Origin: Pseudomonas graminis
Lineage (GTDB): Bacteria; Pseudomonadota; Gammaproteobacteria; Pseudomonadales; Pseudomonadaceae
Reading direction: 5' to 3'
Assembly: GCF_001705435.1 (NCBI RefSeq)
Contig: NZ_MDEN01000057.1
Location: 153,771 to 217,770, forward strand
DNA length: 64,000 bases
Each line of letters starts with the position of its first letter. Position 1 is the stretch's first letter. The notes beneath the pieces were generated by a model. It was not told where the DNA came from, did not search any database, and worked only from the letters and a program-made list of their open reading frames with translations. Positions 46,895 to 55,589 of the stretch are shown here, in pieces. The position numbers and the translations under genes were made by a program.

Positions 46895-47383
46895 ATGAAA
46901 CGGATTCTTCTTGGTACTCTCTTCGCCGCTGTGTCCATCAACGCCATGGCTCAAGCGCCTGGCGGTCCGGACTGCGGTTGGGGCAACATGCTGTTTGAAG
47001 GTCAACGCGGTACTCCCGCTCACTTCCTCGCTTCCACCACCAACGGTACTTCGGGCAACGCCACCTTCGGCATGACCTCGGGCACCAACGGTTGCTCCAC
47101 CAACAGCGCGCTGACTTACGGCGGCAAATCCTGGATTGCCATGAACGGCATGATGGATGAGCTTTCCAAGGACATGGCCATGGGCCAAGGCGAAGCACTG
47201 ACCACGTACGCGGTCGTGTTGGGCGTTGCACCGGAAGACCGTGCGCATTTCGCCGCAGTCACCCACGAGCACTATCAGCAGATCTTCACCAAGGCCGACG
47301 CCACTGCTGAAGACGTTCATACCAACACCATCGACATCCTGAAGAACGATCCGACTCTGGCTAAATACGCAACCCAAGCTTAA
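46895..47383 (+). CDS. DUF3015 exported protein
   Basis: A 162-residue protein. The signal peptide MKRILLGTLFAAVSINAMAQA is followed by the DUF3015 pattern PDCGWGNMLFEGQRGTPAHFLASTTNGTSGNATFGMTSGTNGCS. A C-terminal helical part (MNGMMDELSKDMAMGQGEALTTYAVVLGV) follows. Two Cys could form a disulfide. Function is unknown in the family. ATG 46895 gives the signal peptide. A hairpin follows, then the DUF4105 gene on the same strand. Confidence 0.9.
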   Translation: MKRILLGTLFAAVSINAMAQAPGGPDCGWGNMLFEGQRGTPAHFLASTTNGTSGNATFGMTSGTNGCSTNSALTYGGKSWIAMNGMMDELSKDMAMGQGEALTTYAVVLGVAPEDRAHFAAVTHEHYQQIFTKADATAEDVHTNTIDILKNDPTLAKYATQA

Positions 47384-47393
47384 AGTCGTGCCG

Positions 47394-47418
47394 CCTGCCT
47401 TCCTCCCCGGAAGGCAGG
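47394..47418 (+). terminator. Hairpin after the DUF3015 gene
   Basis: CCTGCCTTCC, TCCCC, GGAAGGCAGG: a perfect 10-bp stem starting 10 nt after the stop, with TTCT after it. It likely terminates or attenuates transcription before the DUF4105 gene. Confidence 0.7.
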
Positions 47419-47455
47419 TTCTCCGCCCTGCCCACTTCTGACTAGTTGCCACTCT

Positions 47456-49315
47456 ATGCTCAAACGCCTTGCCTGGCTGATGCTCTGTGTCTGCGCCCCG
47501 CTGTCCGCCGCGCCTCACGTCGACAATGATCGTTTGCAGCAACTGGCCAATTCCAGATTCTGGATCTCCATCGGCCACTACGAAGCCGGCAAGCTGGGTG
47601 GCTGGCGCAGCTATGTCGACGACCCGAAATTCTTCCTCGCCCAGAACGGCGCCCATGACCCCAAAGCCGAGCTGGCCGCGACGCTTGAGGCGATCTACCG
47701 CCCTGTCACCCAAGGCCAGGAAAACGCCCATCCGCAATGCGTTTACCCCTCCCGCACGCGCTTTCTGCGCGACGAATTGAAGCTGACCGATTTGCCCGCG
47801 GTTGACTGCAAAGAATTCAACAAATGGTTTTCCGATGTGGCCCCGGACAGCACCGTGCTGATCTTCCCGGCGGCCTACCTCAACAGCCCGTCGTCCATGT
47901 TCGGCCACACGCTGCTGCGCATCGATCAGGCGGACGTGCAGGCCAACAAGACCGCTTTGCTCAGCTACGCGATTAATTTCGGCGCTTACATCGAGGGCTC
48001 CGACAACAGCATTCTGTATGCGTGGAAAGGCTTGGCAGGAGGCTATCCGGGGCTGTTCGCGCTGGTGCCGTACCAGGAAAAACTCTCCGAGTACCGTAGT
48101 TTGGAGAACCGCGATTTGTGGGAATACCGCCTCAACCTGACGCCCGAAGAAACCCGGCGCATGGTCGAGCACGTGTGGGAACTCAAACAGATTCGCTTCG
48201 GGTATTTCTTTTTTGACGAGAACTGCTCCTACCGGTTGCTAGAGCTGCTTCAGGTGGCTCGCCCTAGCCTTGACCTGACGCCGCAGTTTCGTCTGACGGC
48301 CATTCCCACGGACACCGTGCGCGCGGTCAAGGAAGCGGGTCTGGTCGAGAAGATCGAGTATCGCCCTTCCAGGGAACGCGAGCTGCTGAGCCGCGCCGAG
48401 CCGCTGAATCACGATGAGCAGCAGTGGGTTTTGAAAGTCAGCGCGGACCAGAAGCAAATGCAGAGCGCCGAGTACATCGCGTTGCCGAAGGAGCGTCGCG
48501 CATTGATCCAGGATGCGGCCTACAGGCTGGAGCGGTATCGCGCCAACGGCCAGGAACGTGATCCGGCGAGCGCGCAACGCAGCTATGACCTGCTGCGTGC
48601 GATCAGCACCAATCCGCCGCCGCCGTTGGAGATTGAACGCCCGGGTCTGCCGGAAGACGGTCATGAGTCGCGTACCTGGCAACTGGGTGCGGGCACCCGG
48701 GATGACAAGGCGTTCGCCGAATACGGCCTGCGCATGGCGTATCACGATTTGAATGACAACGCGTATGGCTTTCCGCTCGGCGCGCAGATCGAAATCCTGC
48801 AGCTCAAGCTGCGCCAATACGAAGACAGTCATTGGCAGGTCCAGCGGCTCGATCTGGCGACCATCCGTTCGCTGACACCGCGCAACGAGCTATTGCAGCC
48901 CTGGTCGTGGCAAGTGGCAGGTGGCCTTGAGCGGGTGCTGGGCAAGCACGGCGACGAGAATCTGGTGAGCCACGTCAACGGCGGCGCGGGCGGGACATGG
49001 AAATTGGGGGATGACGTGCTGGGCTTCGCACTGGGCACCGTGCGGGTTGAACACAACAACGATTTCTCGGCGCTTATTTCGCCGGCGGCGGGTTTCAATA
49101 CCGGCGTGCTGTGGCGCAATCCACTGGGTAATTTCAGCCTGGAAACCAAGGGCGATTACTTCACCAACGGCGAAGTACGGCGCAACATCAGCCTCAATCA
49201 GCAATGGGAACTGTCGCGCAACCTCGGCCTGCGGCTCAGTGCGCAGCGGGATTTCAGCCAGCTGACCTCACCGGTTAATGAAGTGATGCTTGAGCTGAAG
49301 TGGTATCACTATTGA
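47456..49315 (+). CDS. DUF4105 (Lnb N-terminal periplasmic domain) exported protein
   Basis: A 619-residue protein with a signal peptide (to about residue 19, PLSAA). The N-terminal half carries the Lnb periplasmic domain: FPAAYLNSPSSMFGHTLLRID, with the conserved Ser-x-Phe-Gly-His, then FGYFFFDENCSYRLLELL with an ENCSY cysteine. These suggest a papain-like Cys/His arrangement, as in lacto-N-biosidase partner domains. The C-terminal half has alternating hydrophobic strands ending VMLELKWYHY, compatible with an outer-membrane barrel. The biological role is not known. The barrel reading is inference. Confidence 0.88.
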   Translation: MLKRLAWLMLCVCAPLSAAPHVDNDRLQQLANSRFWISIGHYEAGKLGGWRSYVDDPKFFLAQNGAHDPKAELAATLEAIYRPVTQGQENAHPQCVYPSRTRFLRDELKLTDLPAVDCKEFNKWFSDVAPDSTVLIFPAAYLNSPSSMFGHTLLRIDQADVQANKTALLSYAINFGAYIEGSDNSILYAWKGLAGGYPGLFALVPYQEKLSEYRSLENRDLWEYRLNLTPEETRRMVEHVWELKQIRFGYFFFDENCSYRLLELLQVARPSLDLTPQFRLTAIPTDTVRAVKEAGLVEKIEYRPSRERELLSRAEPLNHDEQQWVLKVSADQKQMQSAEYIALPKERRALIQDAAYRLERYRANGQERDPASAQRSYDLLRAISTNPPPPLEIERPGLPEDGHESRTWQLGAGTRDDKAFAEYGLRMAYHDLNDNAYGFPLGAQIEILQLKLRQYEDSHWQVQRLDLATIRSLTPRNELLQPWSWQVAGGLERVLGKHGDENLVSHVNGGAGGTWKLGDDVLGFALGTVRVEHNNDFSALISPAAGFNTGVLWRNPLGNFSLETKGDYFTNGEVRRNISLNQQWELSRNLGLRLSAQRDFSQLTSPVNEVMLELKWYHY

Positions 49316-49353
49316 GTGATGCGCTCCTGGTTTTTCAGTGTGATGCCCGACGT

Positions 49354-49419
49354 CTTCCCGGCTGAAGCCGGTCCTACAATGCGCGCGACGGTTGTGTAGG
49401 ACTGGCTTTAGCCGGGAAG
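49354..49419. repeat. Inverted REP pair downstream of the DUF4105 gene
   Basis: A left arm from 49354 (CTTCCCGGCTGAAGCCGGTC) and its inverted partner ending 49419 (TAGCCGGGAAG) match over about 25 bp with few mismatches around a 16-nt centre. This is the 'GCTGAAGCCGGTCCTAC' class of pseudomonad REP. It lies between the convergent DUF4105 gene and copZ. Confidence 0.85.
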
Positions 49420-49431
49420 AGGCCAGCACTG

Positions 49432-49629
49432 CTATGTGCGCGTCGTGGTGTAACCTTCTTCTTCGATCAATTCCACAATCTGCTCAGCCTCAAGCTGACT
49501 CTGGACTTTCACCTCACCTGTGGCGAGATCAATCTGCACCTGCGCCGTGGGGTCTTGCCCCTGAATGGCGCCAGTGACGGCTCGCACGCAATGCGCGCAG
49601 GTCATGCCTTGAACCTTGAATACCTGCAT
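49432..49629 (-). CDS. copZ: Copper chaperone CopZ-like (HMA domain)
   Basis: A 65-residue single heavy-metal-associated domain, MQVFKVQGMTCAHCVRAVTGAIQ, with the metal-binding GMTCAHC loop (Cys11 and Cys14). It carries Cu(I) to P-type ATPases or to CueR-type regulators. The ATG at 49629 is preceded by GAGGAGTC. The length is standard. No CueR box or copper ATPase is seen next to it. Confidence 0.93.
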   Translation of the reverse strand: MQVFKVQGMTCAHCVRAVTGAIQGQDPTAQVQIDLATGEVKVQSQLEAEQIVELIEEEGYTTTRT

Positions 49630-49784
49630 TTGCTGACTCCTCTTCCCATCGAGAACGTGTGATGACGCCATCTAAGACCTTTCCGTCGGGGCAAGGTCAA
49701 GTTTCCGGTGAATCGGCCGGGCTGGCATTCATCCGCACTCTGCGCCAGAGTGCGCCTACAACCGTCATATCAGGAGAATCAGAC

Positions 49785-50165
49785 ATGCGCTGGTCAGCCT
49801 TTCGTATTGCAGGTTTCGCCGGACTGTTGGCTTGCGCATCCTGGGCTCATGCCGATCAGGACTATGGCGTGCTGATCATTTCCCGCGAGCGCCTGGAGAT
49901 CTCCACGTCCTGCGAAATCGGGATCTTCATGCAGGACCAACTCGTCGGGCGCCTGTACCAGGAAGAGTCTCGCTCCTTCAACCTGCCCGCGGGCGACCTG
50001 TCTGTGCGCTTGCGTGTACTGCCAGGCCAGACGCCGGGCTGCTCGCCGGGCATTGAGGCGCAGAACAACACGCGCCTGCACATCAATGCAGGTGACGTTC
50101 TGAAATACCGCATCGCGTCCGGGCCCAACGGGATGTATCTGAAAAAAGCGGATTTGAATTACTGA
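49785..50165 (+). CDS. Small exported hypothetical protein
   Basis: A 126-residue protein. The signal peptide MRWSAFRIAGFAGLLACASWAHA is followed by a compact beta-rich domain (DYGVLIISRERLEISTSCEIGIFMQDQLVGRLYQEESRSFNLPAGDLSVRLRVLP). It has two Cys (SCEIG, PGCSPG) likely joined. The pattern 'inert name, then strand-rich 2 kDa repeat of bound/oxidised' typical of PEGA-like domains is suggested but not proven. AGGAG lies 9 nt before the ATG at 49785. I do not recognise a named family. Confidence 0.75.
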   Translation: MRWSAFRIAGFAGLLACASWAHADQDYGVLIISRERLEISTSCEIGIFMQDQLVGRLYQEESRSFNLPAGDLSVRLRVLPGQTPGCSPGIEAQNNTRLHINAGDVLKYRIASGPNGMYLKKADLNY

Positions 50166-50445
50166 TAACGGCTCAGAACGACCTTGCCGCCCTGGCAAGG
50201 ATGAGCTGAAAGTAATCAACTTCAGCTAGCGATGCCTGCGCGATGCGCACCCTCCCCTGATTCCCTTTCACAACGGCCAACAGGCAACTCGGTACTGCCG
50301 ACGCCCGCAGGTTATTCGCTATATGCCTGACAGGACACTATCGCGAATCAATATTTGAAGAACATGGCATACCGCGCTCTCTCCATCTATACATTGAAGT
50401 CAAGACAAGGAGTCACGCGACCCCTACTTAAAAGGAGTTTACAAA
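50166..50445. other. Intergenic gap before the Ig-like protein gene
   Basis: 280 bp with a 7-bp hairpin CCTTGCC/GGCAAGG (50182-50200) just after the preceding stop, and a strong AAAGGAG ribosome site directly before 50446. I see no gene or convincing promoter. Confidence 0.5.
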
Positions 50446-51378
50446 ATGGCGCGTCTTCCGCCTACAGCAGGATCAGTACAAGTTCTCGACAATGGAGTTC
50501 CTCTTGGCACCGTCACACTCCAGGCCGATGGCACATGGAACTTACCCGCTGCGGGGCTCGCACAAGGCACACATACCTTTACTGCTCGCGTTGATGGCGT
50601 TATCTCCAATCCATGGACCGTCAACATCCAACAGAATAATGAGATGAACCTTGTCGAACCCCATTTCAAAAATGCGACAAGTGCAGGGAACGGGAGAGAG
50701 CAGATCAATTATTACGCCTACGAAGGCGATGGTTACGTGGAGATTCCTGCCTATGGTGCCCTGAATGGAGATACGGTGCGTGTGTCTTGGGTGGGCAGGA
50801 GCGTCACGATAGACTCCGAGATCCAAACGGTGACCAATCCTGCGATTCCGCTGGTCTTCAAGATTTCCATGTACGAGGTCATCGACTGCATCGGGGTCAA
50901 CGCAACCATCAAATACACCGTGGTACGGCCGCCCAGCAACGAAGTGCATAGGTCTCTGGCCTTGTCCTTGACGGTCATGGGCCATTCCGGTGCCATTACC
51001 GCGCCCACCATCAATAGCCCGGACAACAACAACCTGCGCGTTCAGTTTGCGACTGATTACTACTCGGCGCAGGCGCGGTTCATCGGGCTGACCACCGTTG
51101 AAAGTCCTATAAAACAGTTTAACGGCAACTATATAAACTTCACTATTGATCAAACCTGGCTGAACGCAAACAGGGGTAGGCCCGTACTGTTTAACTGGAG
51201 CTTGAAACGCTTCGGCAATAGTCAAATCTTTTACTCGCAAATACTGCGGGTCAACGACTTGAAGTACAAGGAAGTCGATCCTGGAACGATCGAGCAATTC
51301 GATCCGGCTACGCGCGATGCTATTCAACGCTTCATAGCGAGCGCCTATGTGCTCATCAAGCTGCTGTTCAAACGTTAG
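50446..51378 (+). CDS. Ig-like module protein without signal peptide
   Basis: A 310-residue protein. It opens with a bacterial Ig-like domain (about 8-62; SVQVLDNGVPLGTVTLQADGTWNLP, THTFTARVDG). A second module follows with VEIPAYGALNGDTVRVSWVG (about 100-120) and ATIKYTVVRPPSNEVHRS. A C-terminal strand-rich part is also present. The V-IP-Y...GD-V-W-G pattern is the same module that repeats in the large proteins at 58712 and 61615. There is no signal peptide or membrane helix until a short hydrophobic stretch near the C-terminus (SAYVLIKLLFKR). Base composition is A/T-richer than the core genes. Function is unknown; secretion would need a non-Sec route. Confidence 0.75.
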   Translation: MARLPPTAGSVQVLDNGVPLGTVTLQADGTWNLPAAGLAQGTHTFTARVDGVISNPWTVNIQQNNEMNLVEPHFKNATSAGNGREQINYYAYEGDGYVEIPAYGALNGDTVRVSWVGRSVTIDSEIQTVTNPAIPLVFKISMYEVIDCIGVNATIKYTVVRPPSNEVHRSLALSLTVMGHSGAITAPTINSPDNNNLRVQFATDYYSAQARFIGLTTVESPIKQFNGNYINFTIDQTWLNANRGRPVLFNWSLKRFGNSQIFYSQILRVNDLKYKEVDPGTIEQFDPATRDAIQRFIASAYVLIKLLFKR

Positions 51379-51395
51379 TTGGCGAGGAACGCCCC

Positions 51396-51848
51396 ATGAA
51401 AACAAGGATGCTTTTAATCGCCGCGTTATTGGCCGGCGCTGCCGCCACACAGCTCTCAGCTGCAGAGGTGGCCATGAAACAGCCCCTTAAACCTTCTGTT
51501 GCCCAGAACTGCAGTGAGTACATTCAGAGCGGAAAATGGGTGTATCGCTTCAGCAGCGATTATCAATTCAACGAATGGATGCTGTCACTGACACCCAGTG
51601 CATGCGGCCGCTACATCGACGCAACTGAAACGGCGTACATGTTTTATGAAGTCGTCAAGAAGTTCGGACAGAGCGAACACTGGTCGAATAACCGGGGCAT
51701 GATCAATCAATTGACCTGTCACCTCTACATCGCGCGGGAAAAACCTGAGTGGAATCTGGAGCCGTGGAGGCCATACGTGGGGTATACCAAAACGGTAGCA
51801 GCCGGATGCAACCCTCTCGAGCCCGATCCGGACCCTGTCTACCACTGA
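51396..51848 (+). CDS. Small secreted DUF2599-like protein
   Basis: A 150-residue protein. The signal peptide MKTRMLLIAALLAGAAATQLSA precedes a mature domain with four cysteines (QNCSEY, SACGRY, LTCHLY, AGCNPL). The pattern W...SLTPSACGR...QLTCHL...WNLEPWRP...CNP resembles DUF2599, from memory. It starts 17 nt after the Ig-like gene with GAGGAAC, so the two are probably one transcript. Disulfides imply a periplasmic or extracellular site. Function is not known. Confidence 0.72.
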   Translation: MKTRMLLIAALLAGAAATQLSAAEVAMKQPLKPSVAQNCSEYIQSGKWVYRFSSDYQFNEWMLSLTPSACGRYIDATETAYMFYEVVKKFGQSEHWSNNRGMINQLTCHLYIAREKPEWNLEPWRPYVGYTKTVAAGCNPLEPDPDPVYH

Positions 51849-51927
51849 ATCCCTGCCAGACCTGGCGGTGGCTGAGCATCGTTAGATGAAGTGCTGGACA
51901 CTGATCCAGCGCTTCATTGGCGGCTTG

Positions 51928-52821
51928 CTACTGCATCCAGGGCGGAGGCGGTTCTTCGGACTTGTTCGGCGGCGCATCGTCCGCCGTTCGCGCGGCCTGG
52001 CGCCTTGCGTCATCCAGTCGCGCCGCTTCGATCTCGCGCAACACACTGCCGACGTCGGCAATATCGTCCGGATCTGCAAATTCCCCGGTCAGCAGGGTCG
52101 CAGGGGACAAAGTGCCGGCTTCGAAGTGGGACCACATCTCACGGGCGTAGCGCGTCTCTTTCAGCTCGGGCGCAAAGCGGCCGAAGTAGGACGCCATGTT
52201 GCCGACGTCGCGCTCCAGCATGGTGAATGCATGATTGTTGCCCGCAGCATCTACCGCTTGCGGCAAGTCAATAATGACCGGCCCGGTAGGCGTGAGCAGC
52301 ACATTGAACTCGGACAGGTCACCGTGCACCAGGCCGGTACACAGCATCAGCACGATTTGCTGAATCAGGAACGCGTGATACTCGCGCGCCTGATCGGGCT
52401 CAAGCGTCACGTCATTCAAACGCGGCGCGGCATCACCGTACTCATCGGCAATAAGCTCCATGAGCAGCACGCCCTCGAGAAAGTCGTACGGCTTGGGCAC
52501 TCGCACGCCGGCCCCTGCCAGACGGAACAGCGCCGCGACTTCAGCGTTCTGCCACGCGTCTTCGGTTTCCTTGCGGCCGAACTTCGAACCCTTGGCCATG
52601 GCGCGGGCCTGGCGGCTGTTGCGGACCTTGCGGCCCTCCTGGTATTCCGCCGCCTGACGGAAACTACGTTTATTGGCCTCCTTGTAAACCTTGGCACACC
52701 GCAGCTCTTTGCCACAGCGCACCACATAAACAGCTGCCTCTTTGCCGCTCATGAGCGGGCGCAGCACCTCGTCGACCAGACCGTCTTCGATCAGGGGTTC
52801 AATGCGTTTAGGAGTCTTCAT
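51928..52821 (-). CDS. RIO1-like serine/threonine protein kinase (PA4780 family)
   Basis: A 297-residue kinase of the bacterial RIO-like group. The P-loop-like part is LMSGKEAAVYVVRCGKELRCAKVYKE, followed by a long basic helix insert. The catalytic loop is GLVHGDLSEFNVLL and the metal-binding loop is IIDLPQAVD. It ends in a proline-rich tail (PPNKSEEPPPPWMQ). It is complete and cytosolic. RIO kinases act in ribosome maturation in archaea and eukaryotes; the role in Pseudomonas is not established. It lies among accessory genes but is itself a core pseudomonad family. Confidence 0.88.
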   Translation of the reverse strand: MKTPKRIEPLIEDGLVDEVLRPLMSGKEAAVYVVRCGKELRCAKVYKEANKRSFRQAAEYQEGRKVRNSRQARAMAKGSKFGRKETEDAWQNAEVAALFRLAGAGVRVPKPYDFLEGVLLMELIADEYGDAAPRLNDVTLEPDQAREYHAFLIQQIVLMLCTGLVHGDLSEFNVLLTPTGPVIIDLPQAVDAAGNNHAFTMLERDVGNMASYFGRFAPELKETRYAREMWSHFEAGTLSPATLLTGEFADPDDIADVGSVLREIEAARLDDARRQAARTADDAPPNKSEEPPPPWMQ

Positions 52822-53126
52822 CAGCTTTTATTGGGGGTCCTTCGTTGCCAAACACGCGATTGTTGCTCGTTATACGGCAATCCTCTGTCGGCGAGTAGGG
52901 GCTTATGCGACTCGACCATGGATTCAATACCTGCCTCTACGGCGCTTACACCTGCAAAGCAGGTTTCATGCCGGGCGCAGCGATACCCTGTCGATCAGCC
53001 ATAAAGCCCTCTGCCAATGGGTCATATCAAAGGAAGGCCCCCCTAACGTCACGGATGCCAAGCGAACACTCAGAAATAAGGGGCCTTTGAAGACCCCTTC
53101 CATGACAGCAAATGGTTGCGTCTTCG
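52822..53126. other. Gap between kinase and autotransporter, with a long inverted pair
   Basis: 305 bp without a credible gene. AAGGCCCC (from 53032) and GGGGCCTT (to 53085) form inverted arms about 38 nt apart; they may close the 3' end of the reverse-strand autotransporter transcript. The kinase promoter, reading leftward, should also lie here. Confidence 0.5.
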
Positions 53127-55391
53127 TTACCAGCTATAGCGAACGCCTACGCTTACGCCCCAAGGTTGTTCGATGTTGCGGCCCTTCATAAAGTCGACAT
53201 CCGCATGTAACTGCAGCACGTCGGTCATTTGCGCGGCAACGCCGGCCCCCAACTCGACGCGAGAGCCAGAGAGGTCGTTTGTGAAGCGGTTTTCGTTGAT
53301 GCTCACGCGATTGCGCGACACAAACTCGTGAGCAGCGGCCACCTTCATATAGGGCTGAACAAACGCCCCATCGTCCAGCGTGAATGTGCGGCCCACTTGC
53401 GTACCGGCTTTGCCCAGCAACGAATCCGCCCGGTTGCTGCTGGCGCGCATGCCGTTGTCGAGATCGTAACTTTCTCCACCGACCAACAGCCCGGAAACTT
53501 GAGCGAACGGCTCGACGAACCAGTCATCTGCGAGCTTGATGTGCTTGCCGACCTCTACCGAGGCACCGACGCCTGCAGTGTTGTAATTACCCTTTGCTTT
53601 CTCGCCATCGCTCATGCGCACTTCGGAATGGTTCTGGAAACGGTTGGCCTTGATCAGCGCATCGACATAGAACCCATCATCGGCAAGCCAGGTGCTATAG
53701 GCGCCGAGGTAATAGCTGTCAACCGTACCGGATGTGCCTTGCTGAAGGTCCAGGTCGGACTTGCTGTAACCGCCCATCAGCCCCACAAGCCATTGGCCCT
53801 CGTTGCTTGGTAAAGGCGCGTCAGCACCGAACGCTACCCCCTGCTGGACTTGCTTATAGGCCACGCCGCCACCCGCAGACATGTTGAATTTATTGCCGTA
53901 GCTGCGAATCCAGCCGCCGCCCTGATCGGTACCGTTGCGCAATTCTCCCATGCGAGTGCGCAGCGTCGCTGATTCGCCATACCAAATGGTTGGCGCGGCG
54001 CTGAACAGGCCGATCACGGCTTGTGAAGACTCGGAGAGCTCGTCGGTCTTCACCAGCGACCAGTCCGTGCCGCCTTCGGCCACGTTCTGCTCAAGCTGAT
54101 AGGCGTAGGTGCCAAAGTCGACCTTGCCGCCGAGCAGAGAAAACTGTGCATCGCCTTCTGCCACATGCACGAGGGTCTGGGTATCATTGGCCTGAACCGG
54201 ATCGACACCGGTGTTCTGTACCAAAAGCTGGTAACTACCGACGGCAGTTCCTGTCACCTCCAAGAAATCACTCTCGCCAGCCGCCAGATCGGTGCCCATG
54301 GCAAATGTGCCATTGCCTTCCAGTTGGCCCAGTGTCAAGCGGCTGAATTCGGGTGTCGTCCCTCGCAGATCAACGGTCCCACCGTTCAGCAAGAGCGAGT
54401 TGACTGAGGAGTGGCCCTGCATGATCCACGCAGAAGAGTCATCGATAGCGAGGCTCGTAGCGTTAGTCACCTTGCCTGTGAGACTGGCATTGCTATCCAG
54501 CGACAGCTTGGCGGTAGACCCCTCTTGCACCAGAACATCACCTTCCAGTTGACTGGCGCTGACGTTGAATGTGGCGATAGCAGCGTTTTCTACCTCGAGG
54601 ATCACCCCGTTGCCACCTTTGAGGGTGGAGCCGTTGGCGACATCGATCCTGGTTTCGACAGCCGGAGCGTTGCCGGCACTGACCAGGATGGCGCTGCCCT
54701 TCTCACCCACGACCGCAGAACCATCGGCCACAACCAGGCTTGCGGCTGAAGACTGCGCCCCTGTTCGACCCGATACCATGACCACGCCGTTGTTTTCCCC
54801 TACGACGGTGCTGCCCGACATCGTGGCGCGACTGCCGCCCAGCACCATACCGACACCACCGGAAATAGGCCCCACTGTGTCGACGCCAGCATTGCCTTTG
54901 ACGGTTGTGTTCACCAATGAAACTTCAGCGCCGTCGAATGCGTTAATCCCGCGACCGGCACCGGAAATGATGCTGTTAGTGACAACCGCGCTTGAGACGC
55001 CCGTGTCCGTGTCATAGCGATACAGATGCAGTCCGAAGCTGGCTTCCGACGTTGAGGACGTGATGTTCTGCGCGGTAATGGTTGCGTTGTTGATGACGGC
55101 ACGGCTTGTCTCGAGTAACACGCCGGCGCTGCCCCGGCTTGTCGCTGTGCCACCGTCGATATCAACGGTGGAATTCCAGCGGGCATCAATGTTTCCTGTT
55201 TCACCTCCCGGGGTGACGACGAGTCGCGCATTATTCAGCCGCCAGTCTTCCGGTGTATCGGCGTAACTGACTGTGGCCTCACTGCCTGGGCGAAGATAGC
55301 TGGCCCATCCCCCTTCGCACGTGAGCGCAGTCCCCAGGAAAACGGCGATGGGCCAGGGTGCAGCTCGCATGAATACTCTTTCGGATTTCAT
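53127..55391 (-). CDS. Autotransporter (type Va), pertactin-like passenger, smaller paralogue
   Basis: A 754-residue protein. It has a signal peptide to about residue 31 (GGWA), a beta-helix passenger (about 45-460) of Gly/Asn/Ser-rich strands such as GAGRGINAFDGAEVSLVNTTVKGNAG, a short linker, and a C-terminal 12-strand barrel (about 490-754) ending in the BAM-recognised GVSVGVRYSW. The passenger shows no catalytic triad or integrin-binding motif. No cleavage-site motif is obvious between passenger and barrel. ATG 55391 is chosen because AGAGGAA lies 7 nt upstream. It is closely related to the next gene on the same strand, so a tandem duplication. Confidence 0.9.
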   Translation of the reverse strand: MKSERVFMRAAPWPIAVFLGTALTCEGGWASYLRPGSEATVSYADTPEDWRLNNARLVVTPGGETGNIDARWNSTVDIDGGTATSRGSAGVLLETSRAVINNATITAQNITSSTSEASFGLHLYRYDTDTGVSSAVVTNSIISGAGRGINAFDGAEVSLVNTTVKGNAGVDTVGPISGGVGMVLGGSRATMSGSTVVGENNGVVMVSGRTGAQSSAASLVVADGSAVVGEKGSAILVSAGNAPAVETRIDVANGSTLKGGNGVILEVENAAIATFNVSASQLEGDVLVQEGSTAKLSLDSNASLTGKVTNATSLAIDDSSAWIMQGHSSVNSLLLNGGTVDLRGTTPEFSRLTLGQLEGNGTFAMGTDLAAGESDFLEVTGTAVGSYQLLVQNTGVDPVQANDTQTLVHVAEGDAQFSLLGGKVDFGTYAYQLEQNVAEGGTDWSLVKTDELSESSQAVIGLFSAAPTIWYGESATLRTRMGELRNGTDQGGGWIRSYGNKFNMSAGGGVAYKQVQQGVAFGADAPLPSNEGQWLVGLMGGYSKSDLDLQQGTSGTVDSYYLGAYSTWLADDGFYVDALIKANRFQNHSEVRMSDGEKAKGNYNTAGVGASVEVGKHIKLADDWFVEPFAQVSGLLVGGESYDLDNGMRASSNRADSLLGKAGTQVGRTFTLDDGAFVQPYMKVAAAHEFVSRNRVSINENRFTNDLSGSRVELGAGVAAQMTDVLQLHADVDFMKGRNIEQPWGVSVGVRYSW

Positions 55392-55480
55392 TAAACAGTT
55401 CCTCTCCCTCATGCACAACGATGTGCGGCTTTAAAGAGAGGCCATTTGATAGGAGAACTTCTTAAATTACGGCAAGAAAG

Positions 55481-55500
55481 GTCCTACGGTCATGTAGGAC
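55481..55500. promoter_or_regulatory. Inverted repeat upstream of the smaller autotransporter
   Basis: GTCCTAC, 6 nt, GTAGGAC: perfect 7-bp arms. A further TTTCCTA heptad lies next to it at 55501-55507. The set resembles binding sites of LuxR/NarL-type response regulators, for which BvgA heptads TTTCCTA are the known example. It lies about 90 bp before the start codon, in an A/T-rich 198-bp gap. Confidence 0.5.
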
Positions 55501-55589
55501 ATTTCCTAAACAAACTTATCTTGGTACACAAATTGTGGAAGAATCGAGAAGTTTCCTGCGCCTGAGACGCAACCACGCGAAACGGCGCA

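Noticed and set aside
49354..49419. Inverted repeat as an insertion-sequence end or integron site
   Set aside because: It matches the common pseudomonad REP palindrome and no transposase gene is nearby.
53127..55391. Serine-protease (SPATE-like) activity of the autotransporter passengers
   Set aside because: No GDSGS or other catalytic serine motif is present; the passengers look like pure beta-helix stalks.
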